Below are positions 1 to 9,681 of a stretch of 36,205 nt of DNA, in pieces. Source of the stretch: Candidatus Latescibacterota bacterium (GTDB lineage: Bacteria; Latescibacterota; UBA2968). Made by a program: the position numbers and the translations under genes. The notes under the pieces were generated by a model. The model was not told the DNA's origin. It saw only the letters and a list, made by a program, of their open reading frames with translations, and did not search any database. The stretch lies in NCBI GenBank assembly GCA_022824945.1, contig JAJDYX010000016.1, positions 1 to 36,205 of the forward strand. The letters are read 5' to 3'. Each line of letters opens with the position of its first letter. The stretch's first letter is position 1.

Positions 1-1
1 C

Positions 2-2041
2 CACGATGGGCAGGCGTGTAAAAAGATGAAAATAGCTGCGGGTTCAGGCGACAGGAGTATCAGTGCAATTGCCCAGGACGCGCAAGGTCAATTCCTTTTT
101 GGCTATTGGGAAGGTAGCACCTCTAAAAACGAATTTATAAAAGAAAATCTCTCGGTCAGCCCATTAAAGCTCATTTACCGGCAGGGCGAGCAGTTCCAAA
201 CCATTTTTGTGGAGGAAGAAAAAAAAGAAGTTTTAGACCGTATTGGCACTGTGATTGCCGGTCGCAACAGCGAGATCTATTTTCATTTGGTCAGCCACAA
301 TTTCCCAGTTGGCGGCAGGGGCCTGGCGCGCTGGCATCCCGAAGACAAGCTCAAATTTTATGGGGTTGAAGACGGGCTGATCGACGACAGGGTCACAGAT
401 CTTTTGGAAGACCGCGATGGCAGCCTGTGGATTGCCACCCTGGGCGGTCTTTGTTGCTTTGATGGCAGCACCTTCCAGAACTTCACGACTGACGATGGGC
501 TTCCGAGCAACCGCATCCGTTGCTTGTTCGAGGATCGGCAAGGGCATCTTTGGCTCGGTACAGACAGGGGTGTGGCGCACTACGATGGCCAGCTTTTTCA
601 GACCATCAACTCACCACATATAGGACTGGTGTGCCAGATACTCGAAGATCGCAATGGAACTTTCTTTTTTGGCACTACCCAGGGTAAGATAATACGCTAT
701 CGTCAGCGGCGAGCTTTGCCTCGGATTCGCCTGCTGCAAGTGATCGCCGATGAGGTCTATGAGAACTCGGAGGAAGTCATTGTATCCACGGCAGGACAGC
801 AGGTGATCTTCGAGTACAAGGGCCTGAGTTTTTCCACACATCCCAGCGACATGCTCTATGTCTATCGCCTGAATGGATACGACCCCGACTGGCAACCGGC
901 AACCCGAAGGATGCGGGCCTTTTACCGGGACTTGCCGCCGGGAGACTACACTTTTCAAGTCAAGGCGATAGATCGCGACCTCAATTATTCAGAGATCGCG
1001 CAAACACGACTCTCGATCACGGCAGACCCGCGTATCGATGCATTGACAGACGTCATCAACCGTCGAGGAAGCCAACAGTTTATTGGGCATAGCACGGCTC
1101 TGCACGAGTTTCAAGTCAATCTTGAAAAAATTGCATCTACCAATATGACCGTGCTGATTCTGGGCGAGACAGGGGTGGGCAAAGGGTTGGCTGCTCGGAC
1201 ACTACACGCGTTGAGTGCCAATAGCGATGGGCCTTTTATAGAGGTCAGTTGCGGCGCATTGCCTGGTGCATTGATCGATAGCGAACTGTTTGGACACGAG
1301 AGAGGGGCTTTTACTGGCGCAGTTTTCCACAGGCTGGGCAGGGTGGAACTGGCAGAGGGAGGTACGCTCTTTTTGGATGAGATTGGCGATATGGCTCTTG
1401 AAACGCAGGTCAAGCTGTTGCGTTTGCTGGAAGAGGGCACGTTTGAGCGGATTGGGAGCAGCGAGACGCTGAAGGCGCAGACGCGGATTGTGGCAGCAAC
1501 CAATCGCGACTTAAAGGAGATGGTCAGCACAGGTGATTTTCGGGAGGATCTCTATTACCGCCTCAATGCCTTTCCGATGTATTTGCCGCCTCTGCGCGAG
1601 CGCAAGGAGGATATCCCGCATCTGGCAGAATTTTTCAAGGCTCGCATGGCAAGGCATATTGGCAAGCAGATAGATCCCTTGACGCCAGAGATTATCGAGG
1701 TGCTACAAAACTACGATTGGCCGGGCAATGTGCGGGAACTGGAATATACCATACAACGGGCTGTAGTCTTGTGTCCTGAGTCTTTAATCAGAGTGATAGA
1801 TTTGGTACTGCATCATCCTCGAATCGAAGATACAAACCGGGATCTTGAGCGGCAGACCTTATCGGCTTCTCAAGCCCCCAAATTCATCCCTTTGGATGAA
1901 TTTGAACGCCGCTACATCCTCGACGCACTCGAAGCCACGAACTGGATGATAAAGGGACCCAGGGGAGCGGCGGAGTTGCTTGGCGTACCGCCTTCTACTC
2001 TGTATAGCAAAATGAAAAGACTGGGCATCAAACTAAGCTGA
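2..2041 (+). CDS. Propeller-sensor sigma-54-dependent regulator (5' partial)
   Basis: This is an enhancer-binding transcription activator. The reading frame is open to the window edge, and the codons before the ATG at 26 (H-D-G-Q) match the 'YDGQ/FDGS' motif that opens each later propeller blade, so the gene starts outside the window. Counted from that ATG, residues 1-230 are two-component-regulator propeller repeats ([22 protein letters not shown]). Residues 265-330 are a Y_Y_Y domain ([10 protein letters not shown]). From about 353 comes a sigma-54 AAA+ domain with Walker A GETGVGKG (380-387), GAFTGA (427-432), Walker [10 protein letters not shown] (447-455) and NVREL near 568. A Fis-type helix-turn-helix is at 644-668. 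I see no transmembrane segment, receiver or kinase domain between sensor and AAA+, so ligand sensing is probably intracellular and direct. It converges with the SDR genes. The target promoters are unknown. Confidence 0.9.
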   Translation, partial: HDGQACKKMKIAAGSGDRSISAIAQDAQGQFLFGYWEGSTSKNEFIKENLSVSPLKLIYRQGEQFQTIFVEEEKKEVLDRIGTVIAGRNSEIYFHLVSHNFPVGGRGLARWHPEDKLKFYGVEDGLIDDRVTDLLEDRDGSLWIATLGGLCCFDGSTFQNFTTDDGLPSNRIRCLFEDRQGHLWLGTDRGVAHYDGQLFQTINSPHIGLVCQILEDRNGTFFFGTTQGKIIRYRQRRALPRIRLLQVIADEVYENSEEVIVSTAGQQVIFEYKGLSFSTHPSDMLYVYRLNGYDPDWQPATRRMRAFYRDLPPGDYTFQVKAIDRDLNYSEIAQTRLSITADPRIDALTDVINRRGSQQFIGHSTALHEFQVNLEKIASTNMTVLILGETGVGKGLAARTLHALSANSDGPFIEVSCGALPGALIDSELFGHERGAFTGAVFHRLGRVELAEGGTLFLDEIGDMALETQVKLLRLLEEGTFERIGSSETLKAQTRIVAATNRDLKEMVSTGDFREDLYYRLNAFPMYLPPLRERKEDIPHLAEFFKARMARHIGKQIDPLTPEIIEVLQNYDWPGNVRELEYTIQRAVVLCPESLIRVIDLVLHHPRIEDTNRDLERQTLSASQAPKFIPLDEFERRYILDALEATNWMIKGPRGAAELLGVPPSTLYSKMKRLGIKLS

Positions 2042-2054
2042 CCACCTATTCGCC

Positions 2055-2801
2055 TCAATACGTCGCCCTACCACCGCTGACATCATAACACTGCCCGGTC
2101 ACAAAAGAAGCATCGTCGGATGCGAGAAAATGGACAACAGCCGCGACTTCTTCCGGCTGACCGAGGCGACCGAGAGGAATTTTGGAAGTCATGTAATCGA
2201 GTTGCTCTGGCTCTACATCTGCCAAAAGTGGGGTTTCGATCAGAGCTGGCGAGACGCAGTTGACGCGGATATTGTCCTGGAGATGCTCTTTTGCCAGCAC
2301 CTTGGTAAAACATATAATCCCCGCTTTAGAGACCGAATAGGGTGCCATACTGGGATTGCCTTCTTTACCTGCTATGGAGGCAACCGAAACAATGGCGCCC
2401 TTTTTTTGCTTCAGCATAGGCGCGATTACGGCGCGCGAACACAGAAAAGTCCCCTTGAGATTGATATCGAGAACCTGATCCCAATCCCCTTCCGCGAGAT
2501 CTTTGACTGGCACATCGCGGCCCACAATGCCCGCGTTGTTGACGAGAATATCAATACGCCCCCAGGTATTGAGGCATTCATCAACAGTATTCTGCACACG
2601 CTCCGCATTTGCAACATCGAGCGACAGAGCCAATGCACCTGCCCCGATTTCTCGAGCTGTTTCGCGCGCGCTGTCCAAATTGAGATCGGCAATCGCAACA
2701 GTTGCACCGGCCTGAGCAAGACGTATGGCAATGGCTTTTCCAATACCCTGAGCGGCACCGGTGATAATGGCTGTTCTATTGGTGAGATTTTTTGGAATCA
2801 T
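2055..2801 (-). CDS. SDR family oxidoreductase (FabG-like)
   Basis: A 248-residue classical short-chain dehydrogenase/reductase. The cofactor motif TGAAQGIG is at 14-21, an acidic residue ends beta-2 (IADLN, D39) and suggests NAD(H) preference, NNAG is at 88-91, and the catalytic residues are N114, S142, Y155 and K159. Length is typical of the family. The start codon lies one base after the TGA stop of the upstream SDR gene, so translation is probably coupled. It is the last gene of a tight minus-strand run (DUF1232, mutY, SDR, SDR). Substrate cannot be read from sequence. Sugar or secondary-alcohol oxidation is as likely as 3-oxoacyl-ACP reduction, since no other fatty-acid synthesis gene is nearby. 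Confidence 0.9.
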   Translation of the reverse strand: MIPKNLTNRTAIITGAAQGIGKAIAIRLAQAGATVAIADLNLDSARETAREIGAGALALSLDVANAERVQNTVDECLNTWGRIDILVNNAGIVGRDVPVKDLAEGDWDQVLDINLKGTFLCSRAVIAPMLKQKKGAIVSVASIAGKEGNPSMAPYSVSKAGIICFTKVLAKEHLQDNIRVNCVSPALIETPLLADVEPEQLDYMTSKIPLGRLGQPEEVAAVVHFLASDDASFVTGQCYDVSGGRATY

Positions 2802-2802
2802 A

Positions 2803-3621
2803 TCATTTTGGATCCGGGTCGTCTGGTGGAACGGGATGATCTTGGGATTTTAGCTCTGTAGGTGTGCTATCGGACAAATAGCCGCCATCGACATAGATGA
2901 TTTGGCCCGTGATATAACACGCATCTTCCGAAGCCAGAAAGGCGGCGACAGTTCCAATATCGCGGGTATATCCGCGAGCACCCCAGGGGATGCGTTTGCG
3001 GTAGGCCTCGATAACTTCAGGACCTAATGTGGCACCCATACCTTCGGATGCTATGGCTCCCGGACCAATGGCATTGACATTGATCTTGTAAGGAGCGAGT
3101 TCCACGGCAAGGGTCCGCGTGAGCATGACCACAGCGGCTTTAGAAGGCTGATAGGCAGAAGCATCAAAATGCGCGACTTCGGCCTGTACAGACGAAATAT
3201 TGATAATTTTACCGCCCTGCTTGCGCGCTATCATGTCTTTGACAACGGCGCGACAACAATAAAAAGGCCCATTGAGATTGACATCGAGAATGCGCTGCCA
3301 CGCTTCATCTGTAATCGCTGTGACACCACCGTCCTGTGGAATATACACACCTGCATTATTGACCAGAATATCGATGCGTCCAAAGCGATTGAGCGTCTGC
3401 TGAACCATATCCTCGACCTGACCCGAGTCGGCCACATCTGCGGGAATGACGAGAGCCTCGCGCCCGAGAGCTTCGATCTGGTGTGCGGTGGTTTCGGCTG
3501 TTTCGGCTGTGAGATCATTAACTGCGATATGCGCGCCTGCACTGCCCATTTCAAGCGCAATGGCTTTGCCAATGCCCGATCCCGCGCCCGTTATAAGCGC
3601 AATTTTATTTTCGAGCTTCAT
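2803..3621 (-). CDS. SDR family oxidoreductase (glucose 1-dehydrogenase-like)
   Basis: A 272-residue classical SDR with TGAGSGIG at 11-18, D36 after beta-2 (NAD preference), NNAG at 88-91 and catalytic S144, Y157, K161. The C-terminal tail after 'YVDGGYL' is extended by about 20 hydrophilic, proline-rich residues not needed for the fold. GGGAGG lies five bases before the ATG. The ATG overlaps the mutY stop as ATGA (3618-3621), and the next SDR begins one base after its own stop, so the three genes form one translationally coupled block. The pair of SDRs may act on successive or related substrates, which is inference. Confidence 0.9.
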   Translation of the reverse strand: MKLENKIALITGAGSGIGKAIALEMGSAGAHIAVNDLTAETAETTAHQIEALGREALVIPADVADSGQVEDMVQQTLNRFGRIDILVNNAGVYIPQDGGVTAITDEAWQRILDVNLNGPFYCCRAVVKDMIARKQGGKIINISSVQAEVAHFDASAYQPSKAAVVMLTRTLAVELAPYKINVNAIGPGAIASEGMGATLGPEVIEAYRKRIPWGARGYTRDIGTVAAFLASEDACYITGQIIYVDGGYLSDSTPTELKSQDHPVPPDDPDPK

Positions 3622-4739
3622 GGAACCTCCCTGAGATTGTGTTCAAATGCAAAAAGGTCGGGTTCATCTTGTTGTAGATATTCAATGAGTTTGCGACTGG
3701 TGCGAGAAAAAGCATAAGCGTCGAAATCGGCACGCAAAACCCATGCGAGATTGTCACACAGGAGTGGACGCGCTCTGCCTTTGACATAGTGACACTGGAA
3801 CGTGTGCAGGGTAATGCTGAAGTGCGTAAAAGCGTGCTTGACGGTGCGGTAGCGATCGTTGATTTCGACATCAATACCAGCGATTTCTCTTATCCCACGC
3901 ACACAGGTGTCTTGCAGAGATTCCCCATCTCGTTGCGTTCCCGCGGGAAATTCCCAAAGCCCGCCGAGCAAGCCGTTTTGCGGGCGTTGGGTAATGAGCA
4001 CTCTGCCATTGTGCCACACAATACCCGCACACAGCGTATGATGGGGACGCGGCTTCTTTTTCGCTTTGACGGGCAGACGCTGCGGATCGCCCGCTCTGTA
4101 CGCCGCACAGTATTTTTGCACAGGACACTGATCGCACGCCGGATTTTTGGTAGTACAGACCATCGCGCCGAGTTCCATAATCGCCTGATTGTAGGTACCT
4201 GCTTCACCTTTTGGCAACAGAGCCTGGGCGAGATTCCATAACTGATTTTTGACGCGCGTTTGCGTGACATCATCGCCGATATCAAAAAGGCGCGTGACAA
4301 CGCGAATAACATTACCATCGAGCACGGCATGGTCACGGTCATAAGCAATGCTCAAAACTGCGGCTGTGGTATAAGGACCAAAACCGGGTAGAGATTTGAG
4401 CTCGTCGTACGTATCGGGCACTGTACCGCCAAAATCTGTGGCAATAGAATGCGCGGCTTTGTGCAAATTGCGAGCACGGGCGTAATAGCCCAATCCCTCC
4501 CAGGCTTTGAGCACATCATCCTGTGAGGCATTGGCGAGGTCGTAAACCGTGGGAAAACGGTCGAGAAAACGATGATAATAGGGAATAACAGTATCGACCT
4601 GCGTTTGCTGGAGCATAAACTCAGACAACAGGATGCGATAGGGATCGTCTGTCTGTCGCCATGGCAAATCGCGTTTGTATTTGCGATACCACGTAAGAAG
4701 ATCGGCGGCGATCTGTGTTTTGAAATCCATGCGGGACAT
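3618..4739 (-). CDS. mutY: A/G-specific adenine DNA glycosylase MutY
   Basis: Base-excision repair glycosylase that removes adenine mispaired with 8-oxoguanine. The 373-residue protein has the catalytic glutamate in SEFMLQQTQ (E40), a helix-hairpin-helix (LPGFGPYTTAA, 117-127), the catalytic aspartate in LDGNVIRV (D141) and the [4Fe-4S] ligands C195-X6-C202-X2-C205-X5-C211. The C-terminal NUDIX-like 8-oxoG recognition domain begins near 235 (GLLGGLWEFPAG, 257-268). Length is normal. The ATG lies three bases after the stop of the DUF1232 gene. No strong Shine-Dalgarno is seen, and the second ATG at codon 4 is an alternative start. Confidence 0.96.
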   Translation of the reverse strand: MSRMDFKTQIAADLLTWYRKYKRDLPWRQTDDPYRILLSEFMLQQTQVDTVIPYYHRFLDRFPTVYDLANASQDDVLKAWEGLGYYARARNLHKAAHSIATDFGGTVPDTYDELKSLPGFGPYTTAAVLSIAYDRDHAVLDGNVIRVVTRLFDIGDDVTQTRVKNQLWNLAQALLPKGEAGTYNQAIMELGAMVCTTKNPACDQCPVQKYCAAYRAGDPQRLPVKAKKKPRPHHTLCAGIVWHNGRVLITQRPQNGLLGGLWEFPAGTQRDGESLQDTCVRGIREIAGIDVEINDRYRTVKHAFTHFSITLHTFQCHYVKGRARPLLCDNLAWVLRADFDAYAFSRTSRKLIEYLQQDEPDLFAFEHNLREVP

Positions 4740-4742
4740 AAA

Positions 4743-5063
4743 TCACGATTTCTCTGCAATTTTGCGGGCGTGCTCCTGAACGATATTCTGCGGACTGGCT
4801 GCGATCAGATTGCGAATAGACAGGATAACAAAGACGATGTCATCTCCCAATCCGATATGGGGAAGAATCGCCTCTGGAATAATATCAAAGGGAGAAAGGC
4901 CGTATAAAACGGTTAAAACCACAAACACTTTGGGCAATACAGGTATGCGGGAATCCCATAAAAGTCGCCAGGTAAGGCGCAAGTATTTTGGGAGTCGAGA
5001 GATGATTGACAAGACACCGCGTACGCGCAAGAGACGAAATAGAAGGAGAAAAATACGCAACAT
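4743..5063 (-). CDS. DUF1232 (YkvA-type) small membrane protein
   Basis: A 106-residue protein with the DUF1232 core: 'VLYGLSPFDIIPEAIL' followed by 'GLGDDIVFVILSIRNL', two hydrophobic helices joined by the conserved SPxDxIPE turn. Function of the family is unknown; members are thought to be membrane-associated. I chose the ATG at 5063 because the longer in-frame reading (to 5144) would translate the GC-rich palindrome at 5092-5112, which looks non-coding. First gene of the run continuing into mutY. The N-terminus (LRIFLLLFRLLRVRG) is hydrophobic and basic. Confidence 0.75.
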   Translation of the reverse strand: MLRIFLLLFRLLRVRGVLSIISRLPKYLRLTWRLLWDSRIPVLPKVFVVLTVLYGLSPFDIIPEAILPHIGLGDDIVFVILSIRNLIAASPQNIVQEHARKIAEKS

Positions 5064-5091
5064 GACAATCACCAGAAAGTGGTCAGTGAAG

Positions 5092-5112
5092 GGGCGGGTT
5101 TGAAACCCGCCC
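5092..5112. repeat. GC-rich perfect palindrome, intergenic
   Basis: Two 10-base arms (GGGCGGGTTT and AAACCCGCCC) flank a single G, followed by CGTACG. It sits between the stop of the ligase gene (5212) and the start of the DUF1232 gene (5063). No T-run follows on either strand, so it is not a canonical intrinsic terminator. It could stabilise mRNA ends or be a member of a dispersed intergenic repeat. Only one copy is seen in this window. Confidence 0.6.
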
Positions 5113-5211
5113 GTACGCCAGCAACCAATCGTCAGTTCCCCCACCGAGCAATCAATGTATCAATCAGGTATATAATACACCAGACAAATTGTGTCAATTG
5201 CAGACAGGAGT

Positions 5212-6858
5212 TCAAGCATTGTCAATCTGGTTTTGGATAATCTCTTGCAGGGCGCTGCGCTGAACTTTACCCGTAGAGGTCAACGGGCGATCTTCAGGTG
5301 TGATTGGGATAATGCGAGAAGGGGCTTCGTAAGTACTCAAGCCTGGGATTTGGCCGCTTTGTCCACGTCTGAGAATATCCTGGACTACTTCGGAATGGTT
5401 GATCCCAGATTTAAAAATAGCTGCTGCACAAACGTCTTCCCCCCACCGGTCATGACGAAGACCAACCACATAAACAGCGTCAAGCTCTGGACAGGCGTCG
5501 AGCAGGGCATTTTCAACGGCGATGGGTGATATATTGACACCGCCTTTGATGATGATTTCTTTTGTTCGACCGTGAATAAAATAGAAACGATGGTTATACA
5601 TATCGCGATAATATCCCATGTCACCACTGCGGAACCAGCCATTGCAAAAAACCTCGGCAGTATCTTTGGACTGGTTGAGGTAGCCATTGGCAACCACGGG
5701 ACCGCGCACGAGGATTTCACCGATATCGCCTTCGTTTCTTCCACCATCAATTCTGATGTTGTTATTGGCAAGCTCAACACCAATGGCATTTTGTTCGAGT
5801 ACATCGCGATACTGCTCATCGGGTAAATCGGGTGGTACGCCGGTAACGCGCAAACTGACTTCGGTTGAGCCATATCCCTGAACGAGGCGAACGCCAAAGC
5901 GATCGACAAATTGGCAGGCAATATTGGGCGGGACAGGTGCCGAACCGATCATAATTTTTTTCAGCGAAGATATATCATATCCCTCGCGCTCAAAGTCATC
6001 GGCGCGGGCGAGCAAGTCGGCCATAATCGTCGGTACAATACTCGCAGATGTCGCCCGCTCCCGCGATATGACACGCCAGAACGCCGAAACGCTGTAGCGC
6101 GAGTTGAGAACCAGGCTCCCCCCCACCATGAGGCTGGTGATCGAAAACGTGGTGGAATTGATATGATGGAGTGGTAAAACGAGGTTGAGGCGTTCGCGTG
6201 CATCAAATCCGAGCCAGCGAATGATGCCATCGGCATTGGAAGTGAGGCTTTGTCGGGTAATACACGCACCTTTGGGATGGCCTGTTGTACCCGATGTGTA
6301 CAGTACAATGCTGGTCTTTTGTTCGCCTTCTGGATCGCCGGACCACTCAGGCTCGATATCCACTGCGTCATATCCATCGGCGGCGAGCAACTGCTCTGTC
6401 GTCGCAATCTGGATATCGGGTAATGCGCGGCGTTGAATTTCTGCATGTTCGGGCAAAACAACGAGCAACTTAGCTCCGGCATTCTGCAGTTTGTAGCACT
6501 TGCGTTCGGGAACATCTTTGGCAATATCGAGAGGAACAGAAGTTGCGCCGAGGCGAAAAAGGGCAAGCGTGAGCACGGGAATTTCTGCACAATTGGGCAA
6601 GGCAAGACCGACGCAGTCGCCGCATTGGACGCCAAACTCGCGGTGCATCAGCCCCGCAAGCGCGGCAGTGCGGCGTTCAAATTCAGAATAGGTAATAACC
6701 GTGCGGGCATCCGTATCACAGTCGCAAAAGATCAACGCGGGTTTATCTGGCTGATGCGCTGCGCGATCTTTCAAGAGATGCGAAAAGTTCCGCCACGGAA
6801 AGCGATAGGTGTGAGAGTTGTCATTTTTAATACAGGTGAAAATTCGGGAATCAATCAT
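5212..6858 (-). CDS. AMP-dependent acyl-CoA synthetase/ligase family protein
   Basis: Class I adenylate-forming enzyme, 548 residues, normal length. It activates a carboxylic acid as acyl-AMP and then usually transfers it to CoA. Core motifs are in order: P-loop-like YTSGTTGHPKG (187-197), GYGSTE (328-333), GWFRSGDMGYY (407-417), GRTKEIIIKGGVNISP (430-445) and the catalytic lysine in STGKVQR (K531). The start lies three bases after the aroC stop, with GAGGGTG upstream, so it is co-transcribed and probably coupled with aroC. The substrate is unknown. Position next to chorismate synthase could hint at an aromatic acid, but the acyl pocket cannot be read by eye. An acyl-carrier or O-succinylbenzoate-type ligase is possible. 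Confidence 0.88.
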   Translation of the reverse strand: MIDSRIFTCIKNDNSHTYRFPWRNFSHLLKDRAAHQPDKPALIFCDCDTDARTVITYSEFERRTAALAGLMHREFGVQCGDCVGLALPNCAEIPVLTLALFRLGATSVPLDIAKDVPERKCYKLQNAGAKLLVVLPEHAEIQRRALPDIQIATTEQLLAADGYDAVDIEPEWSGDPEGEQKTSIVLYTSGTTGHPKGACITRQSLTSNADGIIRWLGFDARERLNLVLPLHHINSTTFSITSLMVGGSLVLNSRYSVSAFWRVISRERATSASIVPTIMADLLARADDFEREGYDISSLKKIMIGSAPVPPNIACQFVDRFGVRLVQGYGSTEVSLRVTGVPPDLPDEQYRDVLEQNAIGVELANNNIRIDGGRNEGDIGEILVRGPVVANGYLNQSKDTAEVFCNGWFRSGDMGYYRDMYNHRFYFIHGRTKEIIIKGGVNISPIAVENALLDACPELDAVYVVGLRHDRWGEDVCAAAIFKSGINHSEVVQDILRRGQSGQIPGLSTYEAPSRIIPITPEDRPLTSTGKVQRSALQEIIQNQIDNA

Positions 6859-6861
6859 TTT

Positions 6862-7941
6862 TCACCCTCTTTGTCCGCGCTGGCGCAAATAGTGGTCTGC
6901 CAGTACGAGTGCCATCATCGCTTCGACAATGGGAACTGCGCGAGGTAAGACGCAGGGATCGTGCCTACCGCGCCCTTTGAGAGTGGTGGGATTGCCGTGG
7001 ATATCGACGGTTTCTTGCTCGGCCAAAATCGTGGCAGTCGGCTTGAAAGCTGCGCGAATGACGATGGGTTCGCCGTTGGAGATACCACCCTGAATACCGC
7101 CGGAATAATTTGTGCGCGTGTGAATCCCGCTGCCATCGTTGTAAAAGGGATCGTTGTGTGCAGAGCCAGTCATCGCAATACCGCCAAAACCAGAGCCTGA
7201 TTCGAAGCCTTTGCAGGCGGGCAGTGAAAGCATGGATTTGGCGAGATCGGCTTCGAGTTTGTCAAAGACGGGTTCGCCCCAGCCGGGCGGAACGCGATGG
7301 GCAACGGCCTCGACCACGCCACCGAGAGAATCGCCATCTTTGCGAGCCGCATCGATCCGCCGAATGATTTGCTCGGCAATCTCAGAATCGGGCACGCGGG
7401 CGATATTCGACTCGACTTGCTCGCGAGTAACCCCGACGGGATCGACATTGGCAACAAGGGTGTGAACCTGGCGCACATAAGCGATAATATCAATATTGCA
7501 ATCGCGTTTGAGCAATTTGCGCGCAATCGCACCTGCTGCAACGCGGCCGATTGTCTCGCGCGCACTGGCTCTGCCCCCCCCTTTCCAGTTGCGAATACCG
7601 TATTTTTGTTCATACGTATAATCCGCGTGCGAGGGGCGGTATTTGGTGCGTATTTCTTCGTAATCTTTGGAACGCGCATCCTCATTCCACACCATCATCG
7701 AGATGGGCGTGCCAAGGGTTTTGCCCTCAAAAAGACCCGAGTGGATTTCTATCTGGTCTTCTTCTTTGCGCTGTGTGGTAATTTTGCTCTGGCCCGGTTT
7801 GCGGCGGTCGAGTTCAATCTGGATATCTTCTTCGCTGATCTCCAGACCGGGCGGGCATCCATCCAGAACAACGCCAACGCCACCACCGTGTGACTCCCCC
7901 CATGTGGTAATGCGAAACGCGCGGCCAAATGTGCTACTCAT
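6862..7941 (-). CDS. aroC: Chorismate synthase
   Basis: Last enzyme of the shikimate pathway, converting 5-enolpyruvylshikimate-3-phosphate to chorismate with reduced FMN. 359 residues from the ATG at 7941, which has GAGGAG seven bases upstream; a longer in-frame reading lacks both a ribosome site and homology. Family signatures are present: GESHGGGVG (15-23), the FMN-binding segment [18 protein letters not shown] (121-138) and the C-terminal [13 protein letters not shown] near 322-334. Length is typical of the full-length bacterial enzyme. It is followed at three bases by the acyl ligase gene. Confidence 0.97.
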   Translation of the reverse strand: MSSTFGRAFRITTWGESHGGGVGVVLDGCPPGLEISEEDIQIELDRRKPGQSKITTQRKEEDQIEIHSGLFEGKTLGTPISMMVWNEDARSKDYEEIRTKYRPSHADYTYEQKYGIRNWKGGGRASARETIGRVAAGAIARKLLKRDCNIDIIAYVRQVHTLVANVDPVGVTREQVESNIARVPDSEIAEQIIRRIDAARKDGDSLGGVVEAVAHRVPPGWGEPVFDKLEADLAKSMLSLPACKGFESGSGFGGIAMTGSAHNDPFYNDGSGIHTRTNYSGGIQGGISNGEPIVIRAAFKPTATILAEQETVDIHGNPTTLKGRGRHDPCVLPRAVPIVEAMMALVLADHYLRQRGQRG

Positions 7942-8024
7942 AACAAGCTCCTCTGGATCATGACATGAATGGTAAGCAAATGTACCCAATGGATCGTGGG
8001 GCGTCAAGCAACGCGCGATGTTGC

Positions 8025-8978
8025 TCAGGCAAATACAACCGCCGCGAGTTGTTGCGCAATGGATTTTACAGGGGCGGGGTTCACGTTGCTCAATACAATA
8101 ATACAGACCTCGTCATCTAAAAATCGCAACAAAACCGTGTTGAATCCCGATACGGAACCGCCGTGCATGACAGATCCATTGTCCTCCACGCGCCAGCCGC
8201 AGGCGTAATTGTTCAATACCGGCGTAAACATCTGCTCGTAAGAAGCCGGTGAAATCAGTTTGCCATCACTGAGCGCTGCATCCCACTTCGCCAGATCTTC
8301 TGCTGTGGAATACAAATTTCCTCCACCGGTCAGAATCGGCATATAGATCATCGGCGAATTGATCACGCCATTTCCTGCAGGGGCATACCCGCGTGCGCGA
8401 TGTGGCAAAATTGGATCGGGATGATCGCATCCCGTATCGGCCATATTTAGCGGGTCAAATATGTGCTCTTTCAAAAAAGCCTGATATGATTGACCCGACA
8501 CTTTTTCGATCACTCGCGACAATACAAAAAATCCCGTTCCACTATAGTGGTATTTTGTGCCTGGCGGCGCCACGAGAGGCCGATCCACAACTTTTTGAAT
8601 TGTCTCAGCAGAGGTCGCTTTCAGCGACATGGTATCGGAAAAACCGGGCAGTTCCCACACATGCATAATCCCCGCCGTATTGCTCAGCAGATGGTGTAAT
8701 GCAATCTCGGTCCAGTGATCGGGAATCTCCTGCAAATACTCAGAGAGCAAATTGTCTATTTGAAGTTTGCCCTGCTCGGCCAATATCATCACCGCCATTG
8801 CAGTAAATGTCTTGGTTATGGAGCCAATGCGAAATTTGGTATGCAGGGCATTTGGCACATGGTTTTCCAGATCAGCCATCCCGTATCCTTGCGCCAATAA
8901 TCGCTCTCTCGATCGCACTGCGAGAACCACACCCGAAAAATTGTGCGCTTGAACAACCGCATTAAGTTTGTCTCTCAT
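8025..8978 (-). CDS. Serine hydrolase, class C beta-lactamase/esterase family
   Basis: 317-residue penicillin-binding-protein-like hydrolase. It has the nucleophile motif SITK (S53, K56), the second motif as YSG (Y145; YSN in true AmpC, with YSG common among esterases and peptidases of the family) and the third as HGG (272-274). No signal peptide is visible from the ATG at 8978, which is preceded by GAGGAG, so it may be cytoplasmic. An in-frame TTG at 8990 overlaps that Shine-Dalgarno and is unlikely to be the start. The substrate is undefined (D-amino-acid peptides, esters). Calling it a resistance gene would not be justified. Confidence 0.88.
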   Translation of the reverse strand: MRDKLNAVVQAHNFSGVVLAVRSRERLLAQGYGMADLENHVPNALHTKFRIGSITKTFTAMAVMILAEQGKLQIDNLLSEYLQEIPDHWTEIALHHLLSNTAGIMHVWELPGFSDTMSLKATSAETIQKVVDRPLVAPPGTKYHYSGTGFFVLSRVIEKVSGQSYQAFLKEHIFDPLNMADTGCDHPDPILPHRARGYAPAGNGVINSPMIYMPILTGGGNLYSTAEDLAKWDAALSDGKLISPASYEQMFTPVLNNYACGWRVEDNGSVMHGGSVSGFNTVLLRFLDDEVCIIVLSNVNPAPVKSIAQQLAAVVFA

Positions 8979-9058
8979 GGATCTCCTCAAAAAAATGAAT
9001 CTGTTTTCAATGGGTAAATGATAGCGCGACTTGACGAAAAAGCCTTATATTTGATACC

Positions 9059-9583
9059 ATGAAAATTGTAAAATACAAAAAATATCAGGCGATCTCCCCT
9101 GTCCTGTTTTTGTTTTTTATCGCCTGTATGCCCGAATTCGAGTTGCCCGAACCCCCTGGTCCCGTGACTGAAAAACCCGAATTTGAGCAATTTGCGATTC
9201 CCGAATACCAAATTTACAAAGACAAACCGCGTCCTGTCAATCTCGTGAGCCATCCGCGTGCGATTCGATTCAAAGATCGCTTGATTCAAGGTACTAAAAT
9301 CGGTCCCAATTTTGCGGGCGATCAAACCATTGTGCGGTGGTTCTGCGGTGAAGAATGCCAGCAATTCGCCGTTATTGACGCGCGAACCGGCAGTGTGATC
9401 TTCGCGCCCTTTGTCACGCATCTGGGCTTTCGCTTTCGTCTCGACAGCAAACTCTTAATCGTCAACCCTCCCGAAGCCATCGAACGCGCCGCGCGGACAG
9501 GCAGATCCAAATCGCACTATCGCACGGCGTATTACGTCTGGCACTACGGCGAATTTGTCGAAATCTATGCGATCAGATACTAA
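9059..9583 (+). CDS. Putative lipoprotein of unknown function
   Basis: 174 residues. A short basic N-terminus, a hydrophobic stretch (SPVLFLFF) and a lipobox-like FFIAC end at C23, followed by an acidic, proline-rich linker (PEFELPEPPGP). This supports export and lipidation. The rest holds a conserved-looking pattern, 'NFAGDQTIVRWFCGEECQ' then 'FAVIDARTGSVI', which I have seen in small uncharacterised exported proteins where two cysteines in WxCGxxC are kept. No Shine-Dalgarno precedes the ATG. The only plus-strand gene among minus-strand neighbours, it ends against the terminator at 9627. Confidence 0.75.
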   Translation: MKIVKYKKYQAISPVLFLFFIACMPEFELPEPPGPVTEKPEFEQFAIPEYQIYKDKPRPVNLVSHPRAIRFKDRLIQGTKIGPNFAGDQTIVRWFCGEECQQFAVIDARTGSVIFAPFVTHLGFRFRLDSKLLIVNPPEAIERAARTGRSKSHYRTAYYVWHYGEFVEIYAIRY

Positions 9584-9626
9584 GGGGCTTGGGGTTGGTG
9601 AGCCGGACGGACATCTCACCAAAATC

Positions 9627-9657
9627 AAAAGGCCACCTCCAATGGAAATGGCCTTTT
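9627..9657. terminator. Bidirectional intrinsic terminator
   Basis: Nine-base arms AAAAGGCCA and TGGCCTTTT enclose a 13-base loop. The A-run and T-run at the two ends allow termination on both strands. It lies between the convergent lipoprotein gene and frr. Confidence 0.8.
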
Positions 9658-9681
9658 CAATTCAGCAGATCTTGCTCTGCA

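Noticed and set aside
2130..2861. 243-codon plus-strand frame over the SDR genes
   Set aside because: It is antisense to clearly conserved SDR motifs, has no homology pattern and no ribosome site.
5064..5144. 27-residue N-terminal extension of the DUF1232 protein
   Set aside because: It would translate the GC-rich intergenic palindrome and has no resemblance to the family.
8025..8978. Beta-lactamase resistance gene
   Set aside because: The second motif is YSG rather than YSN and no signal peptide is present; the broad esterase/peptidase family is a safer call.
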